Shown: positions 1 to 8,191, numbered from the stretch's first letter. The stretch is 64,000 nt of DNA from Chelativorans xinjiangensis (GCF_009812055.1 NZ_WQNH01000047.1:1-64000); one strand, 5' to 3'. Translations and numbers: made by a program. Notes: a model not told the origin generated them from the sequence alone.

Positions 1-60
1 CGGCTACCCTCTCCCAGCGGTCCCTTATTCGCCCGTTCGGCGGAAAAAGTCATAAGACAA

Positions 61-163
61 GCAATTCCAGGAAAAGTGGAAACCGGTTTTCCGTCCGGAA
101 TTGCGACAAAAACAACGAGCTGGACCAATTCATCGATTCGCATGAATCGATGAACTGGTCCAG
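61..163. repeat. Rhizobiales intergenic repeat, copy 1
   Basis: An extragenic repeat whose second copy lies at 30501-30599. The first part has an imperfect palindrome around AACCGGTTTTCC. The second part (121-162) is a long near-perfect hairpin. The hairpin lies just past the stop of the leftward HlyU-like gene, and the minus strand follows it with a T-rich stretch, so this copy may also end that transcript. Short repeats of this kind are common between rhizobial genes; that is recalled, not searched. Confidence 0.75.
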
Positions 164-175
164 CGAACGGCGATC

Positions 176-463
176 TCAGTTGAAGATCGTCTCGCCCTGC
201 TCGTCGATGATCTGCTTGCCCTTGCGCAGGGCCTGGTCGGCGGCGAGGTCCGCGCTCGGGAAGCGGTCGGCGCGGATGAACTTGTGTTCCTTCACCGCCC
301 CGTCGATCTCCTTGGAGATGATGCCGCAGGTCTGGTACTGCCCGTCCTGCGGGAAGGGCGTGGCCCGAATGGTGAAGCCCTTGTGCTCGGCCGGCGTGCC
401 GACGGTCTCCGCCGCGCCGCCCTCCTGCCCGGCACCGCCGAAAAGCCGTTTCAGAAATGACAT
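176..463 (-). CDS. HlyU-family small protein
   Basis: A 95-residue protein that I place in the HlyU family (PF10115), a small conserved protein of rhizobia often annotated as a transcriptional regulator. It begins MSFLKRLFGG, has a glycine/glutamate-rich linker, and then a compact core with the family-like stretches GFTIRATP, YQTCGIISKEI and HKFIRADRFPS. An open frame extends upstream to 625, but the internal ATG at 463 gives the expected family length. It has no HTH that I can see, so a regulatory role rests only on the family name. It stands alone; the LysR gene upstream is 77 bp away on the same strand. Confidence 0.75.
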   Translation of the reverse strand: MSFLKRLFGGAGQEGGAAETVGTPAEHKGFTIRATPFPQDGQYQTCGIISKEIDGAVKEHKFIRADRFPSADLAADQALRKGKQIIDEQGETIFN

Positions 464-540
464 CGGAATACTCCCTTGACCTGACACCTTTTCTAGCGCG
501 GTTGCACGCGGCCTGCCAGTCCGGCACATCGGCTTGCCGC

Positions 541-1434
541 CTACGGCCGCCGCTCGCGAAGAAAATCGACGAGCGCCTTCAGAGCAGGCCGCATCTGGCG
601 GCGGCTCGGATAGTAGAGAAACCACCCGTCGACCGGGGGCGGCGCCCAGTCGTCGAGGACCGTAACAAGCCGCCCCGCGGCAAGGTCGGGCGCCACCATA
701 TCGTGCAACGCCTGGATAAGGCCCGTACCCTCCACTGCGGCCCTGACCAGCATCGTCGCGTTGGCGCTAAGGCGCCCGTCCAAATGAGCTTCGACCATGC
801 GGCCCTTCATGCTGAAGCGCCAGGGCATCGTGGCCCCGCTCGGCAGGCGAAGGCCGAGGCAATTGTGCCTTGAAAGCTCTTGCGGCGTCCGCGGCTCCCC
901 GTGCTCGGCAAGATAGCGCGGTGACGCCACGACCACGACCGGGATCTTATCGCTGACGCGCACCGCGATCATGTCGCGCTCGAGTTGCTGCCCCGCCCGG
1001 ATGCCTGCATCGAAACGGCCGGCGACGATGTCGACAAACCCGCCATCGACTGAGATATCGAGACTGATCTCGGGATAGAGCGCGAGGAAGGACGGGATCG
1101 CCGGTTCCAGGATGGAATCCGCCGCCGGCGGCGCCACCGTCAGGCGCAGCAAGCCCGCGGGCTTGTCGCGGAACTCGTTGGTGGATTCGAGCGCCGCCTG
1201 ATAATCGTCGAGCACGGGCCTGAGCCGCTCCAGAAGCCGCTCCCCGGCCGCCGTCGGGCTGACCGAGCGCGTCGTGCGCTCGACAAGGCGTACGCCCAGG
1301 CGCTCCTCGAGATTGCGCACCAATTCGCTGACGCGCGGCAGCGAGAGGCCGAGTTGCTTCGCCGCCTTGGTGAAGCTCTTCTGCTCGAGCACCGCGACGA
1401 AGGCGCTCGTTTCCGAAAGGCCTGGTGCATGCAC
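541..1434 (-). CDS. LysR-family transcriptional regulator
   Basis: A 297-residue LysR-type regulator of full length. The N-terminal winged HTH covers about residues 5-65, with the classic pattern SFTKAAKQLGLSLPRVSELV followed by LEERLGVRLVERTTR. A two-lobed effector-binding domain fills about 90-290. The subtype resembles the regulators often found beside oxidoreductases, but no such neighbour is present. It is divergent from the small secreted-protein gene at 1638, and the shared 200-bp spacer has a 15-bp palindrome matching the T-N11-A LysR box. Autoregulation and control of the secreted protein are therefore likely but inferred. The effector is unknown. Confidence 0.9.
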   Translation of the reverse strand: MHAPGLSETSAFVAVLEQKSFTKAAKQLGLSLPRVSELVRNLEERLGVRLVERTTRSVSPTAAGERLLERLRPVLDDYQAALESTNEFRDKPAGLLRLTVAPPAADSILEPAIPSFLALYPEISLDISVDGGFVDIVAGRFDAGIRAGQQLERDMIAVRVSDKIPVVVVASPRYLAEHGEPRTPQELSRHNCLGLRLPSGATMPWRFSMKGRMVEAHLDGRLSANATMLVRAAVEGTGLIQALHDMVAPDLAAGRLVTVLDDWAPPPVDGWFLYYPSRRQMRPALKALVDFLRERRP

Positions 1435-1521
1435 GGCGCGCCCCTATCCTCCGCAAATTCCAGCCCGGCCCGACTCGATCATTCTACTCAATTATTCGGA
1501 AAAACAATATAGTCTATTCGG

Positions 1522-1536
1522 ATAATTCGGAATTAT
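1522..1536. promoter_or_regulatory. Candidate LysR-box palindrome
   Basis: ATAATTCGGAATTAT is a perfect 7-1-7 palindrome and contains T-N11-A. It sits in the divergent spacer between the LysR gene and the secreted-protein gene, in a short AT-rich block. A related half site (ATTATTCGG) starts at 1491. LysR-type regulators usually bind such sites beside their own gene. Confidence 0.5.
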
Positions 1537-1637
1537 CGCATTCCCCTCCACGGATCATATTAGCGGTCATAGAGAGCCCGTGGGAACGAACCCGAGCCCA
1601 GGACGCCCTCTCAACCCGAACCTAAAGGAGAAATACC

Positions 1638-1976
1638 ATGCGTAAATTCCTCATCCTCGCTTCCGCCGTCTCGGTCCTTGCTGCTGGCAGCGCTTCCGCT
1701 GAGGGCTTCAAGGTCAGCAACCCCAACGCCGCTCCGGGCGACCTCGGCCCCGTGGCGATCCACACCGGGGAACCCGCCGGCGCATCCCCGGTCCAGATCG
1801 GCTACAACGCGGCCGATGACTTCGGCCCGAGCCGGTCCAACGCCACTCCGAAAAACCGGACGGCGCACCAGGAAAAGGTCGTGGATCGGGAGATCGTCAC
1901 CTCCAGCACCGGCACGCAGAAGGTGTACACCGGCTACAACGCCTCCGACGACTTCGGCGCCAGCCTCGACAATTGA
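1638..1976 (+). CDS. Small secreted protein with duplicated GYNxxDDFG motif
   Basis: A 112-residue exported protein of unknown function. Residues 1-21 are a clear Sec signal peptide ending in SASA before EGF. The mature part is hydrophilic, with no further membrane segment, and carries two copies of a GYNA(A/S)DDFG(P/A)S motif, at about residues 55-66 and 97-108. The start is well supported by AAAGGAG eight bases upstream of ATG. It is divergent from a LysR gene, and a strong hairpin follows its stop. I do not recognise the family. The duplicated motif suggests two equal binding or structural units, which is only inference. Confidence 0.75.
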   Translation: MRKFLILASAVSVLAAGSASAEGFKVSNPNAAPGDLGPVAIHTGEPAGASPVQIGYNAADDFGPSRSNATPKNRTAHQEKVVDREIVTSSTGTQKVYTGYNASDDFGASLDN

Positions 1977-2010
1977 TGTCCCGCCGAACGTCCGTCCCGA
2001 CCCCACCGAC

Positions 2011-2036
2011 AGGCAGCCTTCCCCGGAAGGCTGCCT
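2011..2036 (+). terminator. Hairpin after the secreted-protein gene
   Basis: AGGCAGCCTTCC and its exact reverse complement stand almost back to back, 34 bases after the stop codon. The T-run that follows is weak, so it may be a stabilising or imperfect intrinsic terminator. Confidence 0.55.
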
Positions 2037-2106
2037 GCGGCATACCTAGTTTTACAGTTACGATTCACCGCCGCGCCATCTCGAATTTCAATTTACAACT
2101 GTAATG

Positions 2107-2526
2107 CTACCCCAGATGCAGCGCCACCTCGCGCCGGTGCGGGCGCGTGCGGTGCTCGAAAAGGTACAGCCCCTGCCATGTGCCGAGCACCATCCTGCCC
2201 TCCATCACCGGAATGCCGATCGAGGTCTGCGTCAGCGCCGCCTTGATATGCGCCGGCATGTCGTCCGGCCCTTCGAGCCGATGCGTGATCCAGCCCATCG
2301 ACTTGTCGTCCGACGGCGGCACCAGCCGGCTAAAGAAGGTGTCGAGGTCGCGCCTGACATCCGGATCGGCGTTCTCCTGGATGAGCAGCGAGCAGGACGT
2401 ATGGCGCACGAAAAGCGTCAGCAGGCCGGCCTTCACGCCCGCCTCCCGGACGAACCGGGCCGCCTCCCCGGTGAACTCGTAAAGTCCGGGACCGGACGTG
2501 GGAACCGTGAGGATCGTCTGCCGCAT
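2107..2526 (-). CDS. YjbQ / UPF0047 family protein
   Basis: A 139-residue protein of the YjbQ family (PF01894), a small trimeric enzyme with reported weak thiamine-phosphate synthase activity. The family signatures are plain: LFVRHTSCSLLIQENADPDV, then W-TH-LEGPDDMPAHIK, and G-WQG-YLFEHR near the C-terminus. ATG 2526 gives the usual length; an in-frame ATG lies five codons upstream at 2541. It is downstream of the GYD-domain gene on the same strand with a 44-bp gap, so the two are probably co-transcribed. If so, both are affected by the element inserted in the GYD leader. Confidence 0.88.
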   Translation of the reverse strand: MRQTILTVPTSGPGLYEFTGEAARFVREAGVKAGLLTLFVRHTSCSLLIQENADPDVRRDLDTFFSRLVPPSDDKSMGWITHRLEGPDDMPAHIKAALTQTSIGIPVMEGRMVLGTWQGLYLFEHRTRPHRREVALHLG

Positions 2527-2570
2527 GTCCCGGTGGTGCATCCGCACGCTCTGCCTGTCAAGAACGCCGC

Positions 2571-2864
2571 TCAGCCGAGCGACTTGATGATCTCCCGATA
2601 GGCCTCCTCCGGGAAGGCCTTCAGCGTGCGGGTGCGCACATTGCCCGCCATGCCGAGTTCCAGCGCGAAGCGCGCCGCCACCGCGTCGTCCGGCGCCTCG
2701 GCGATCGCCACCATGTCGCACTCGCCCATGGTGAGATAGAACGCCTTGAAAGCGCCGCCCATCTCCGAGAGCGCCTTCTTGGCGGCGTCGAGCCGGCTGG
2801 GCGACTCGCGCACGTTCTTCACGCCCTGCTCTGTCCAGTTCACAAGCATGATGTAAGTGGTCAC
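2571..2864 (-). CDS. GYD-domain protein, host of the attachment site
   Basis: A 97-residue ferredoxin-like-fold protein of the GYD family (PF08734), with YIMLVNWTEQGVKN at the N-terminus and YLTMGECDMVAIAEAPDD in the middle. The function of the family is unknown. The start is GTG at 2864, preceded by GGGAGG at correct spacing. Both the ribosome-binding site and the start codon lie inside the 20-bp direct repeat that bounds the phage-like element. The coding part is intact, but everything upstream of 2877 is now element DNA, so the gene has lost its original promoter region, which should be the sequence beginning at 17585. Confidence 0.85.
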   Translation of the reverse strand: MTTYIMLVNWTEQGVKNVRESPSRLDAAKKALSEMGGAFKAFYLTMGECDMVAIAEAPDDAVAARFALELGMAGNVRTRTLKAFPEEAYREIIKSLG

Positions 2865-2877
2865 GTCACACCTCCCT
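2858..2877. repeat. Attachment-site repeat, left copy
   Basis: TGGTCACGTCACACCTCCCT, identical to 17565-17584; the flanking bases differ at both ends, so the identity is exactly 20 bp. On the minus strand it supplies the GGGAGG ribosome-binding site and the GTG start of the GYD gene. Confidence 0.85.
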
Positions 2878-3464
2878 TTGATACGCTAAGATATTGTTAT
2901 GTAAGCACTTCTAGCGATTTTTTCGCTTGGCTATCCCGTCTATGGCAACTGAACAGCAACAAATCTGCGTGCTGCTCACCCAAAACGCCGGGCTGCTATC
3001 GCCAGAAGATAAAGCCGATGGGAGGAGTTTCAACTGCGGATGCGAGGTCGGGCAGGCTGCGGAGATGCACAGATGTGCGGACATTCTCCGCAAGTGTCCA
3101 GAGAAATCCTCTCTCTCTCTCAATAAGGGCCCAGGAGATGCTGCGGTCTTTGGCCACTTTTGCCCAGAGAACTCAGAAGTCTAATGATTTCAGCGGCTTA
3201 CACGGTATAATTTTCTAACACATTGATTTCATTGATCTTTCTTAACAGAGCCTTTGGAAAGGGCGTGCTCCGCGCGAAGGAAGCGCCGTATCGCACGGTC
3301 CTCGCCAGCTGAAACATCTCAAGTGCATGAAGTTCCCGCCGTCCTATGCATGCTGCGCATGCGGCTGCGCCGTCGAGATACGCTCACCGCGCCGTCACTC
3401 AGCCGCGCAAAGCCGTCAGCAACGCGACACCGATCACGACACGCGCACTGCGGCTCGCACCGCT
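2878..3464. other. Left-end non-coding stretch of the element
   Basis: 587 bases with no gene I can support. An 85-codon frame at 2927-3184 on the plus strand lacks a ribosome-binding site and any recognisable sequence. The stretch beside the repeat is AT-rich and may hold integrase arm sites, by analogy with other attachment regions. No promoter with good hexamers points towards the GYD gene. Confidence 0.5.
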
Positions 3465-3740
3465 CTATCTCTCTGTGATGACGATCTCAGCCGGATCAAA
3501 CGCCCGCCCTTTCAAGGAAGGTTCGCCCCACGTCGCCTTACGCTGCGATAGTATCCATTGGTCAATAAGCCGCGTCGTCGTGACGATCTGACCATCTGGC
3601 ATCGTACCTGCCGGAAAGCCTCGCTGCTTAAGCCATCGCTGGATCGTCCTAGGAGTGCGGCCGCAATATGCGCCGATGCTGCGGAGGCCCACAAGCATGT
3701 CAGCGGAGCCTTGGAATTTGGCGAATTGGCGGGCTGTCAT
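3465..3740 (-). CDS. Small HTH DNA-binding protein
   Basis: A 91-residue protein with a helix-turn-helix: LRSIGAYCGRTPRTIQRWLKQRGFPAG at about residues 19-45, followed by a VTTTRLIDQWI helix, the layout of MerR/excisionase-like or small-terminase-like wings. It overlaps the lysozyme gene by ATGA and is the last gene of the virion cassette before the left end. In tailed phages a small HTH protein near structural genes may be a small terminase subunit, but no large terminase follows, so a regulatory role is equally possible. The function is not settled. Confidence 0.6.
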   Translation of the reverse strand: MTARQFAKFQGSADMLVGLRSIGAYCGRTPRTIQRWLKQRGFPAGTMPDGQIVTTTRLIDQWILSQRKATWGEPSLKGRAFDPAEIVITER

Positions 3741-4780
3741 CCGAACAGATTGCCCAAGCGAGGAAGCTGCGGCGTTTGCCCGCTGCCTAGTGGCTGCAAT
3801 GGCCCGCTTTGCGCCTGTTGTTCGAACATCTGTTGTGCGGCTGCGAAGTTGGGCAATTCCGGCACGAACCGCTCTTGCTCGCTTCCCGCTCCCAAGCCGG
3901 AGAGCGCGCCGCCCAATATATCGCCCAACCGCTCTTTCCGCGTTCGCAGGTCTCCAGTACGCACCGGATCACGGCTTGCTGCCCGGCCAAGCAACTCATC
4001 CCCGCTCCCCGGCCCGCGCATCGGCTGGCCCGCCCCGCCCAACGCGCCCTCAACAGCGCCCCGCTGGCCCGCCTCAAGTCCGTCGAGCCATCTGCGATAG
4101 GCCGCTTGGTCCGTCACATCAACATCGGCTTCATTGCCCCTTGCGAAGCTCGTGGCAACGCCAAGCTGCCGCTGCGCAAACGCGAGCCGATTGCTCCATC
4201 CATGTATCTGCGCCGGATCGGTGTTCTCCCAGCCTTGCCAACCGCGTGGGCGTTCGAACCCGGCCATGGCGAATGCGGCCTGCTCGACATTCTGCGCACC
4301 CTTCAACCGCCGTCCGGCTTCAACCTCATTGTTCCGAAGCTCGAAATCAGCGAACCGAAGCTGCGTGTCGAAGTCCCTCCAATCGGCGTTGTTCCGCTTC
4401 GCAAAGGCTTTCAGATTGTCCAGCCGATCACCGCGCCATTGGAAAATGCCGTGCGCCGTGCCGTTGTCGCCCACGGCATTGGGATTAAGCCCGCTGCCAG
4501 ACTCCTGCATCCCCGCCCCGACAATCGCACTCGCCTGCACCGGACTCCAGCCCATGCCCATAAAGAAGGCTTGGGCATACGATTGTCTGGCTGCGGGATT
4601 ACGTGGAGGCGGGGCGGAGGCGGCACGCCGTAGCACCTCATCATCTGGCTGCTGCGCATTCGCAGCTTGCAGCCCGCCTCTCGGCTGGCTCGCTGGCCCG
4701 CCCGCATTGACGACCGTGGGCCGCGCTAGCTCCCGCTTCGGGGGCGTAAAGATTCGGCCAAACGGGCTCTCACCTACCAT
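3737..4780 (-). CDS. Phage tail-type lysozyme
   Basis: A 347-residue protein with a Phage_lysozyme2-type domain (PF18013) at about residues 65-175. The signatures are FFMGMGWSPVQASAIVGAGMQESG, with the likely catalytic Glu in QESG, then GTAHGIFQWRGDR and a W-DF-TQL-F helix. Such domains are virion-borne muramidases that open the peptidoglycan during DNA entry. The C-terminal half is low-complexity and Gly/Gln-rich with no recognised domain. The start ATG at 4780 has an excellent AGGAGG. It is followed by the HTH gene with an ATGA overlap and preceded by a 210-bp gap that carries the oppositely directed 30-residue gene. Confidence 0.8.
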   Translation of the reverse strand: MVGESPFGRIFTPPKRELARPTVVNAGGPASQPRGGLQAANAQQPDDEVLRRAASAPPPRNPAARQSYAQAFFMGMGWSPVQASAIVGAGMQESGSGLNPNAVGDNGTAHGIFQWRGDRLDNLKAFAKRNNADWRDFDTQLRFADFELRNNEVEAGRRLKGAQNVEQAAFAMAGFERPRGWQGWENTDPAQIHGWSNRLAFAQRQLGVATSFARGNEADVDVTDQAAYRRWLDGLEAGQRGAVEGALGGAGQPMRGPGSGDELLGRAASRDPVRTGDLRTRKERLGDILGGALSGLGAGSEQERFVPELPNFAAAQQMFEQQAQSGPLQPLGSGQTPQLPRLGNLFG

Positions 4781-4822
4781 TTGTCATGCCTCCTATGCTC
4801 GCCGCGAAGGCGGAAAAAGGAA

Positions 4823-4851
4823 TATGTTCCTCTGTCGAAGTGTGCTATACT
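4823..4851 (+). promoter_or_regulatory. Extended -10 promoter for the 30-residue gene
   Basis: TGCTATACT is an extended -10 with a consensus-like TATACT at 4846-4851, about 38 bases before the start codon. The -35 at the proper distance (about 4823) is poor, as expected for extended -10 promoters. It points opposite to the virion operon. Confidence 0.5.
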
Positions 4852-4888
4852 TGCCCCTCAAGTCACTGAAATAAGGGAACAAATCGTC

Positions 4889-4981
4889 ATGTTTGAAATC
4901 CTTCTGACAATCGGGTTTTTCCTTTTGTGGGTGCTGTACGTCTTGTCCATCTGGTGGACAGACTACCGGCCCCTTGATTAG
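4889..4981 (+). CDS. 30-residue single-span membrane peptide
   Basis: A mini-gene running against the virion operon in the gap between the two large genes. The peptide starts MFEILLTIGFFLLWVLYV; about residues 3-22 form one hydrophobic helix, followed by a short polar tail with WWTDYRPLD. An AAGGGA ribosome-binding site stands ten bases upstream of ATG, and an extended -10 promoter lies further up. Such tiny membrane proteins inserted in virion operons with their own promoter resemble phage morons, for example superinfection-exclusion or lysis-modulating peptides. That role is inference; no homologue is recognised. Confidence 0.55.
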   Translation: MFEILLTIGFFLLWVLYVLSIWWTDYRPLD

Positions 4982-4989
4982 TGGCAGCG

Positions 4990-6498
4990 TCATCGCCTAC
5001 CCTCCCGGTTAAACCGGCCTTGCGCCTCAAGCCCCATCACTTGGCCGAATGTAGCCGCCCCTGGTCTCGCTGCTGGCCCCGGTAGCTGCCCACCCGTCGC
5101 GATCAAATGCCTAGCTTCCAGCGCTCTCCGACTGGCCGTACCCGCTACAGCTTTTTCTCCTGCCAGCCCTCCGAGAGCCAGAGCCCCGGCAAGGGTAGGC
5201 CCACCGAACGCAAAAGTCAGACTGCCCACACCCAGAAGACCCATGAGTGACCGCGTATCGCGCAAAGCCTCATCAAACGCGTCTGCCTTCACAACCTTCT
5301 CAATCGCCCTGCGCTCCGCTGCATTGAATGTGTGCTCAAAGTCCGGCCTCTTGGCGATCCGCCGAAATGCGCCTTTCAATGCTGGCAAGCTTCTCGCCGC
5401 CGCGAGGTCGGCGTCCTGCAAGGCCCGTTCGATGGTTTCGACCTTGAAGACGCGATGTTGCAGGGCGCGGGCCTGTTTCAGCGTTCCGGCACCCTCATCC
5501 GGCAGATGGTCGAGCCAGCTTTTCAATTCCCTGTTCGCAACACCAGCAAGGCGCTGCTCTGTCGGGCTTGCACCAAGATCACGAATAACGCGGCGGATGC
5601 CCTCGACTTCCTCAAGATCGACGCCACCGGCCTTCCGGTAGCGCGTGGCATCGGCTTTCAAATCCCGCAGCATGTTTGCAATGCCGGGGTGCGTGCGCTC
5701 TCGGAAGCCCGCCTCTTTTACCGCACTCTCAACTTTCTCAACGGCGTTTTCAAACTGACGGGGCTGGATGCGTACACCGGCCTCGCGCATCTGGCTGTAG
5801 AGAAGGTTCGCTTGTTCTCGTAGCTGCGATGCGGCTGGAGTCTGCGGACCACTACCGAGAAGTTTTTGCATTCCAGCACTGGCAAGCCTTCCGACAACAT
5901 TTGCAACGCCACCGCCAGCACCGCCGAATGCCGCACCTGTCAGACGCTCGCCCGTTGTGGGCGCTCGCCCCTCATCAGCCCGTGTTCTGATTTCCGTCTC
6001 GGCTGCGCCAATCCCGGCACCTGTCGCCGTGGCCGGAAGGAAGCGACTTGTGACGGCGGGCACGGCCCTTGATGCTACGCCGAAGATACCGCCGAGTGTG
6101 GCCGTGCTTCCGGCGATCTCTGCCGCCGTGCCCGCCGCTCCAGTGCGCTGTTGCGCTTGCTCTGTGCGAACCCGTTGCTGCTGAAAGTCACCGCCACCGC
6201 CCGGCAACGCACCAGCAATGCGATCCGCCGCGCCAAACGTCGCACCACGCGCCGCAAGCCGCACAAGATCGTCCGCGCCGCGTCCAATCGTCTGCACAGT
6301 CTCAAGTGCCGAAGGCGGAGCCGTGCGCGTACCACGCTGCCGACCGAAAGCCGCCCGGCGCTGTTGCGCCTCAGTCCCTTCAATCCGGCGAGGCTGCCTG
6401 CCGAACTGCCTTTGCAACGCACGCTTGATGACAGCGCGAGACGTGCCGTCTGGAAACTCGGCTATCCGTCCATCCGGCAACTCAACTTCGATGGGCAT
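4990..6498 (-). CDS. Virion-type Ala/Gly-rich protein with a membrane-active segment
   Basis: A 502-residue protein. Its N-terminus, PIEVELPDGRIAEFPDGTS, is a short beta-rich domain seen at the front of many podophage internal or ejection proteins. Residues about 70-200 are Ala/Gly-rich with glycine-zipper patches, the middle is helical, and about 415-450 is a hydrophobic Gly/Ala-rich run (GLLGVGSLTFAFGG) able to enter a membrane. The ATG at 6498 overlaps the stop of the upstream gene as TGATG, so the two are translationally coupled. It is probably an internal virion protein that helps DNA cross the envelope. The exact family is not recognised. Confidence 0.65.
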   Translation of the reverse strand: MPIEVELPDGRIAEFPDGTSRAVIKRALQRQFGRQPRRIEGTEAQQRRAAFGRQRGTRTAPPSALETVQTIGRGADDLVRLAARGATFGAADRIAGALPGGGGDFQQQRVRTEQAQQRTGAAGTAAEIAGSTATLGGIFGVASRAVPAVTSRFLPATATGAGIGAAETEIRTRADEGRAPTTGERLTGAAFGGAGGGVANVVGRLASAGMQKLLGSGPQTPAASQLREQANLLYSQMREAGVRIQPRQFENAVEKVESAVKEAGFRERTHPGIANMLRDLKADATRYRKAGGVDLEEVEGIRRVIRDLGASPTEQRLAGVANRELKSWLDHLPDEGAGTLKQARALQHRVFKVETIERALQDADLAAARSLPALKGAFRRIAKRPDFEHTFNAAERRAIEKVVKADAFDEALRDTRSLMGLLGVGSLTFAFGGPTLAGALALGGLAGEKAVAGTASRRALEARHLIATGGQLPGPAARPGAATFGQVMGLEAQGRFNREGRR

Positions 6499-7946
6499 CA
6501 CCGCACCTCTTCAAGTTCGCCGGTGTCAGGATTGAAGCGGAAACGCTCACTTGGGGCACTGCCGCCCGCTTCGCCTCCGTCGCCCCCTTGGCCCAGAAGC
6601 GCCCGCAGTTCCGGGCTCAAAATGGACTGCCGATCAAGTGCAGCAATCTGCCTGCGTGCCTCGGCTGCCGATATCTCATCATTCTGGAATGCGATCACCA
6701 CGTCGCCGCGTGCGCTGTTGATATCCGCCTTCGCTTTGAAGGCCCCGGCGATTAGCCTGTTAGCCTCAGGGTTGTTTCGCAACCGGGGAAGGCCACTTCG
6801 CATCGCATCGAACTCTACATCGGACGTGGAACCGCTGCCCTCAACACGAAGCGTCGGCGTGAGACGGTTCACGATGGCCGTGAAGGCCGCAGCCGCATTG
6901 TCGAACTGCGGGAACGCCTCCGCTAGCCGACCGGTCAAGCCGCCCTGCGGGGCAATCTCTATAAGCTCATCCAGCAATTCAAAATCTTGCCGTTGGCCTG
7001 CTGCCTGATTGGCCGCCTCGACATGCGCAGCCCAGATTTCACCGGTCTTTTTTCCAAGCTCCTCTCGCAGCTTCGTTTCGGCGGGGTCTTGTCCGCGCTC
7101 AAACTCCAGGCGCTCCTGCTCCCGCGCGCCCGTCTGTATCTCGTCGGCAAGCTGGAGCCGAAAATCCCGTTCCTGCTCAAGACGTACCGCTAGCTCGTTA
7201 TCGCCAACCCGGACAGCTTCACGGATTTGGTTTGTCAGGCCCAACGCTTCCTGGCGAAGCTCTTCCGGGCGCATCGTTTCGGGAGGCTGCTGGCCGGGCT
7301 GCCCTATAGGTTGTTGGGCACCGATATCAGGTGCGGCAGTCACCAAGCTTTCGGGTTGGAACATCTGGCCAAGTGTGCCGCCTTGGGGTTGGGGCGGCTG
7401 ACCAGCGGGTTGCCCACCGCCGCCTAGTATCTGACTGCGCTGGCTCTGCTGCGAGAATTGCCGGGCTTGGTCAAGCGCCTGATCTAGGGTCAATTGCCCG
7501 TTCGCCACAGCCGCGCTCATCTGGGTCAGCCACCCCGGAGGCGCACCCTTATGTGCGGCGAAGAGAAGCTCCCGCGTGGACTGTAGGGTTTCATCCTTCA
7601 GCCCAGCGAGCATCTTGTCAAAGTCTTTGAAGAAGGGCGTGCTGGTATCCGCGCCAAGCCGCCTAGCGCCCTCGCGAAGCATGAAGCGCCGCATTGCAGG
7701 ATCGTTCTTCGGATCGAGGGATTTCGACCAAAAGTCGAGCGCCTGCGCATCCTTCGCCCGGTTCTCAAATTCGGCCTTCTGCTCGGCCAGCGATTGCGCC
7801 CTCTCTGCAATCTGATTTTCAAACTGCTGCTGTTCGCGCTGGAGCTGCAAGCTCAAGGCATCCCGCTCACGCTCTGCCCGCGCCTCGCGAGCTTGCTGGA
7901 AGCCCTTCCCAAAACCGACCGCGAAGCTGGTAAACCCGTTGCCCAT
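6498..7946 (-). CDS. Virion-type coiled-coil protein
   Basis: A 482-residue protein. Residues 1-15 (MGNGFTSFAVGFGKG) resemble the start of podophage internal proteins. About 16-80 is a charged coiled coil rich in Glu, Gln and Arg, followed by a helical region, a Gln/Pro/Gly-rich linker at about 185-240 and a second helical half. There is no catalytic motif. The start at 7946 overlaps the preceding stop as TGATG, with GGAGGG upstream. An open frame extends to 8003 but would overlap the previous gene heavily. Size and order before another large Ala/Gly-rich gene and a lysozyme fit an internal-virion (ejection) protein set. Confidence 0.65.
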   Translation of the reverse strand: MGNGFTSFAVGFGKGFQQAREARAERERDALSLQLQREQQQFENQIAERAQSLAEQKAEFENRAKDAQALDFWSKSLDPKNDPAMRRFMLREGARRLGADTSTPFFKDFDKMLAGLKDETLQSTRELLFAAHKGAPPGWLTQMSAAVANGQLTLDQALDQARQFSQQSQRSQILGGGGQPAGQPPQPQGGTLGQMFQPESLVTAAPDIGAQQPIGQPGQQPPETMRPEELRQEALGLTNQIREAVRVGDNELAVRLEQERDFRLQLADEIQTGAREQERLEFERGQDPAETKLREELGKKTGEIWAAHVEAANQAAGQRQDFELLDELIEIAPQGGLTGRLAEAFPQFDNAAAAFTAIVNRLTPTLRVEGSGSTSDVEFDAMRSGLPRLRNNPEANRLIAGAFKAKADINSARGDVVIAFQNDEISAAEARRQIAALDRQSILSPELRALLGQGGDGGEAGGSAPSERFRFNPDTGELEEVR

Positions 7947-8191
7947 CAGTGCACCCTCCCTGTCGTCGCCTCGGCCAACGCGCCGCAAGCTGGCGTTACG
8001 CACAGCATCACGTCATCCCGCTTCCCTATACAGAAGCCGAAGGTGTCCATTGACGTAACCACGGTGAACATGTCTTCGCCTATGAAGGCTGCGGCGGCTG
8101 CAAGCGAAGGGACCAGCATCGCGCCACCAGCCCCGGATATTTGGTATCCGCCCGGCCATGTCTCGCAGTACGTGGCTTCAATCTCAGGCAT
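7946..8191 (-). CDS. Small protein of the virion cassette
   Basis: An 81-residue protein with no recognised domain. It has a fairly hydrophobic centre (about residues 24-40, AMLVPSLAAAAAFIG) and three cysteines, but nothing that clearly spans a membrane. It overlaps the upstream gene by eight bases and the downstream gene by one. Its reality rests on this coupling and on sharing strand and style with its neighbours. Confidence 0.55.
   Translation of the reverse strand: MPEIEATYCETWPGGYQISGAGGAMLVPSLAAAAAFIGEDMFTVVTSMDTFGFCIGKRDDVMLCVTPACGALAEATTGRVH

Noticed and set aside
2858-2877. tRNA gene at the attachment site
   Set aside because: P4-type integrases often use tRNA genes, so I looked for a cloverleaf or GTTCGA-type T-arm at both repeats and found none.
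2927-3184. An 85-codon frame near the left end of the element
   Set aside because: No ribosome-binding site and no recognisable sequence; kept as non-coding.
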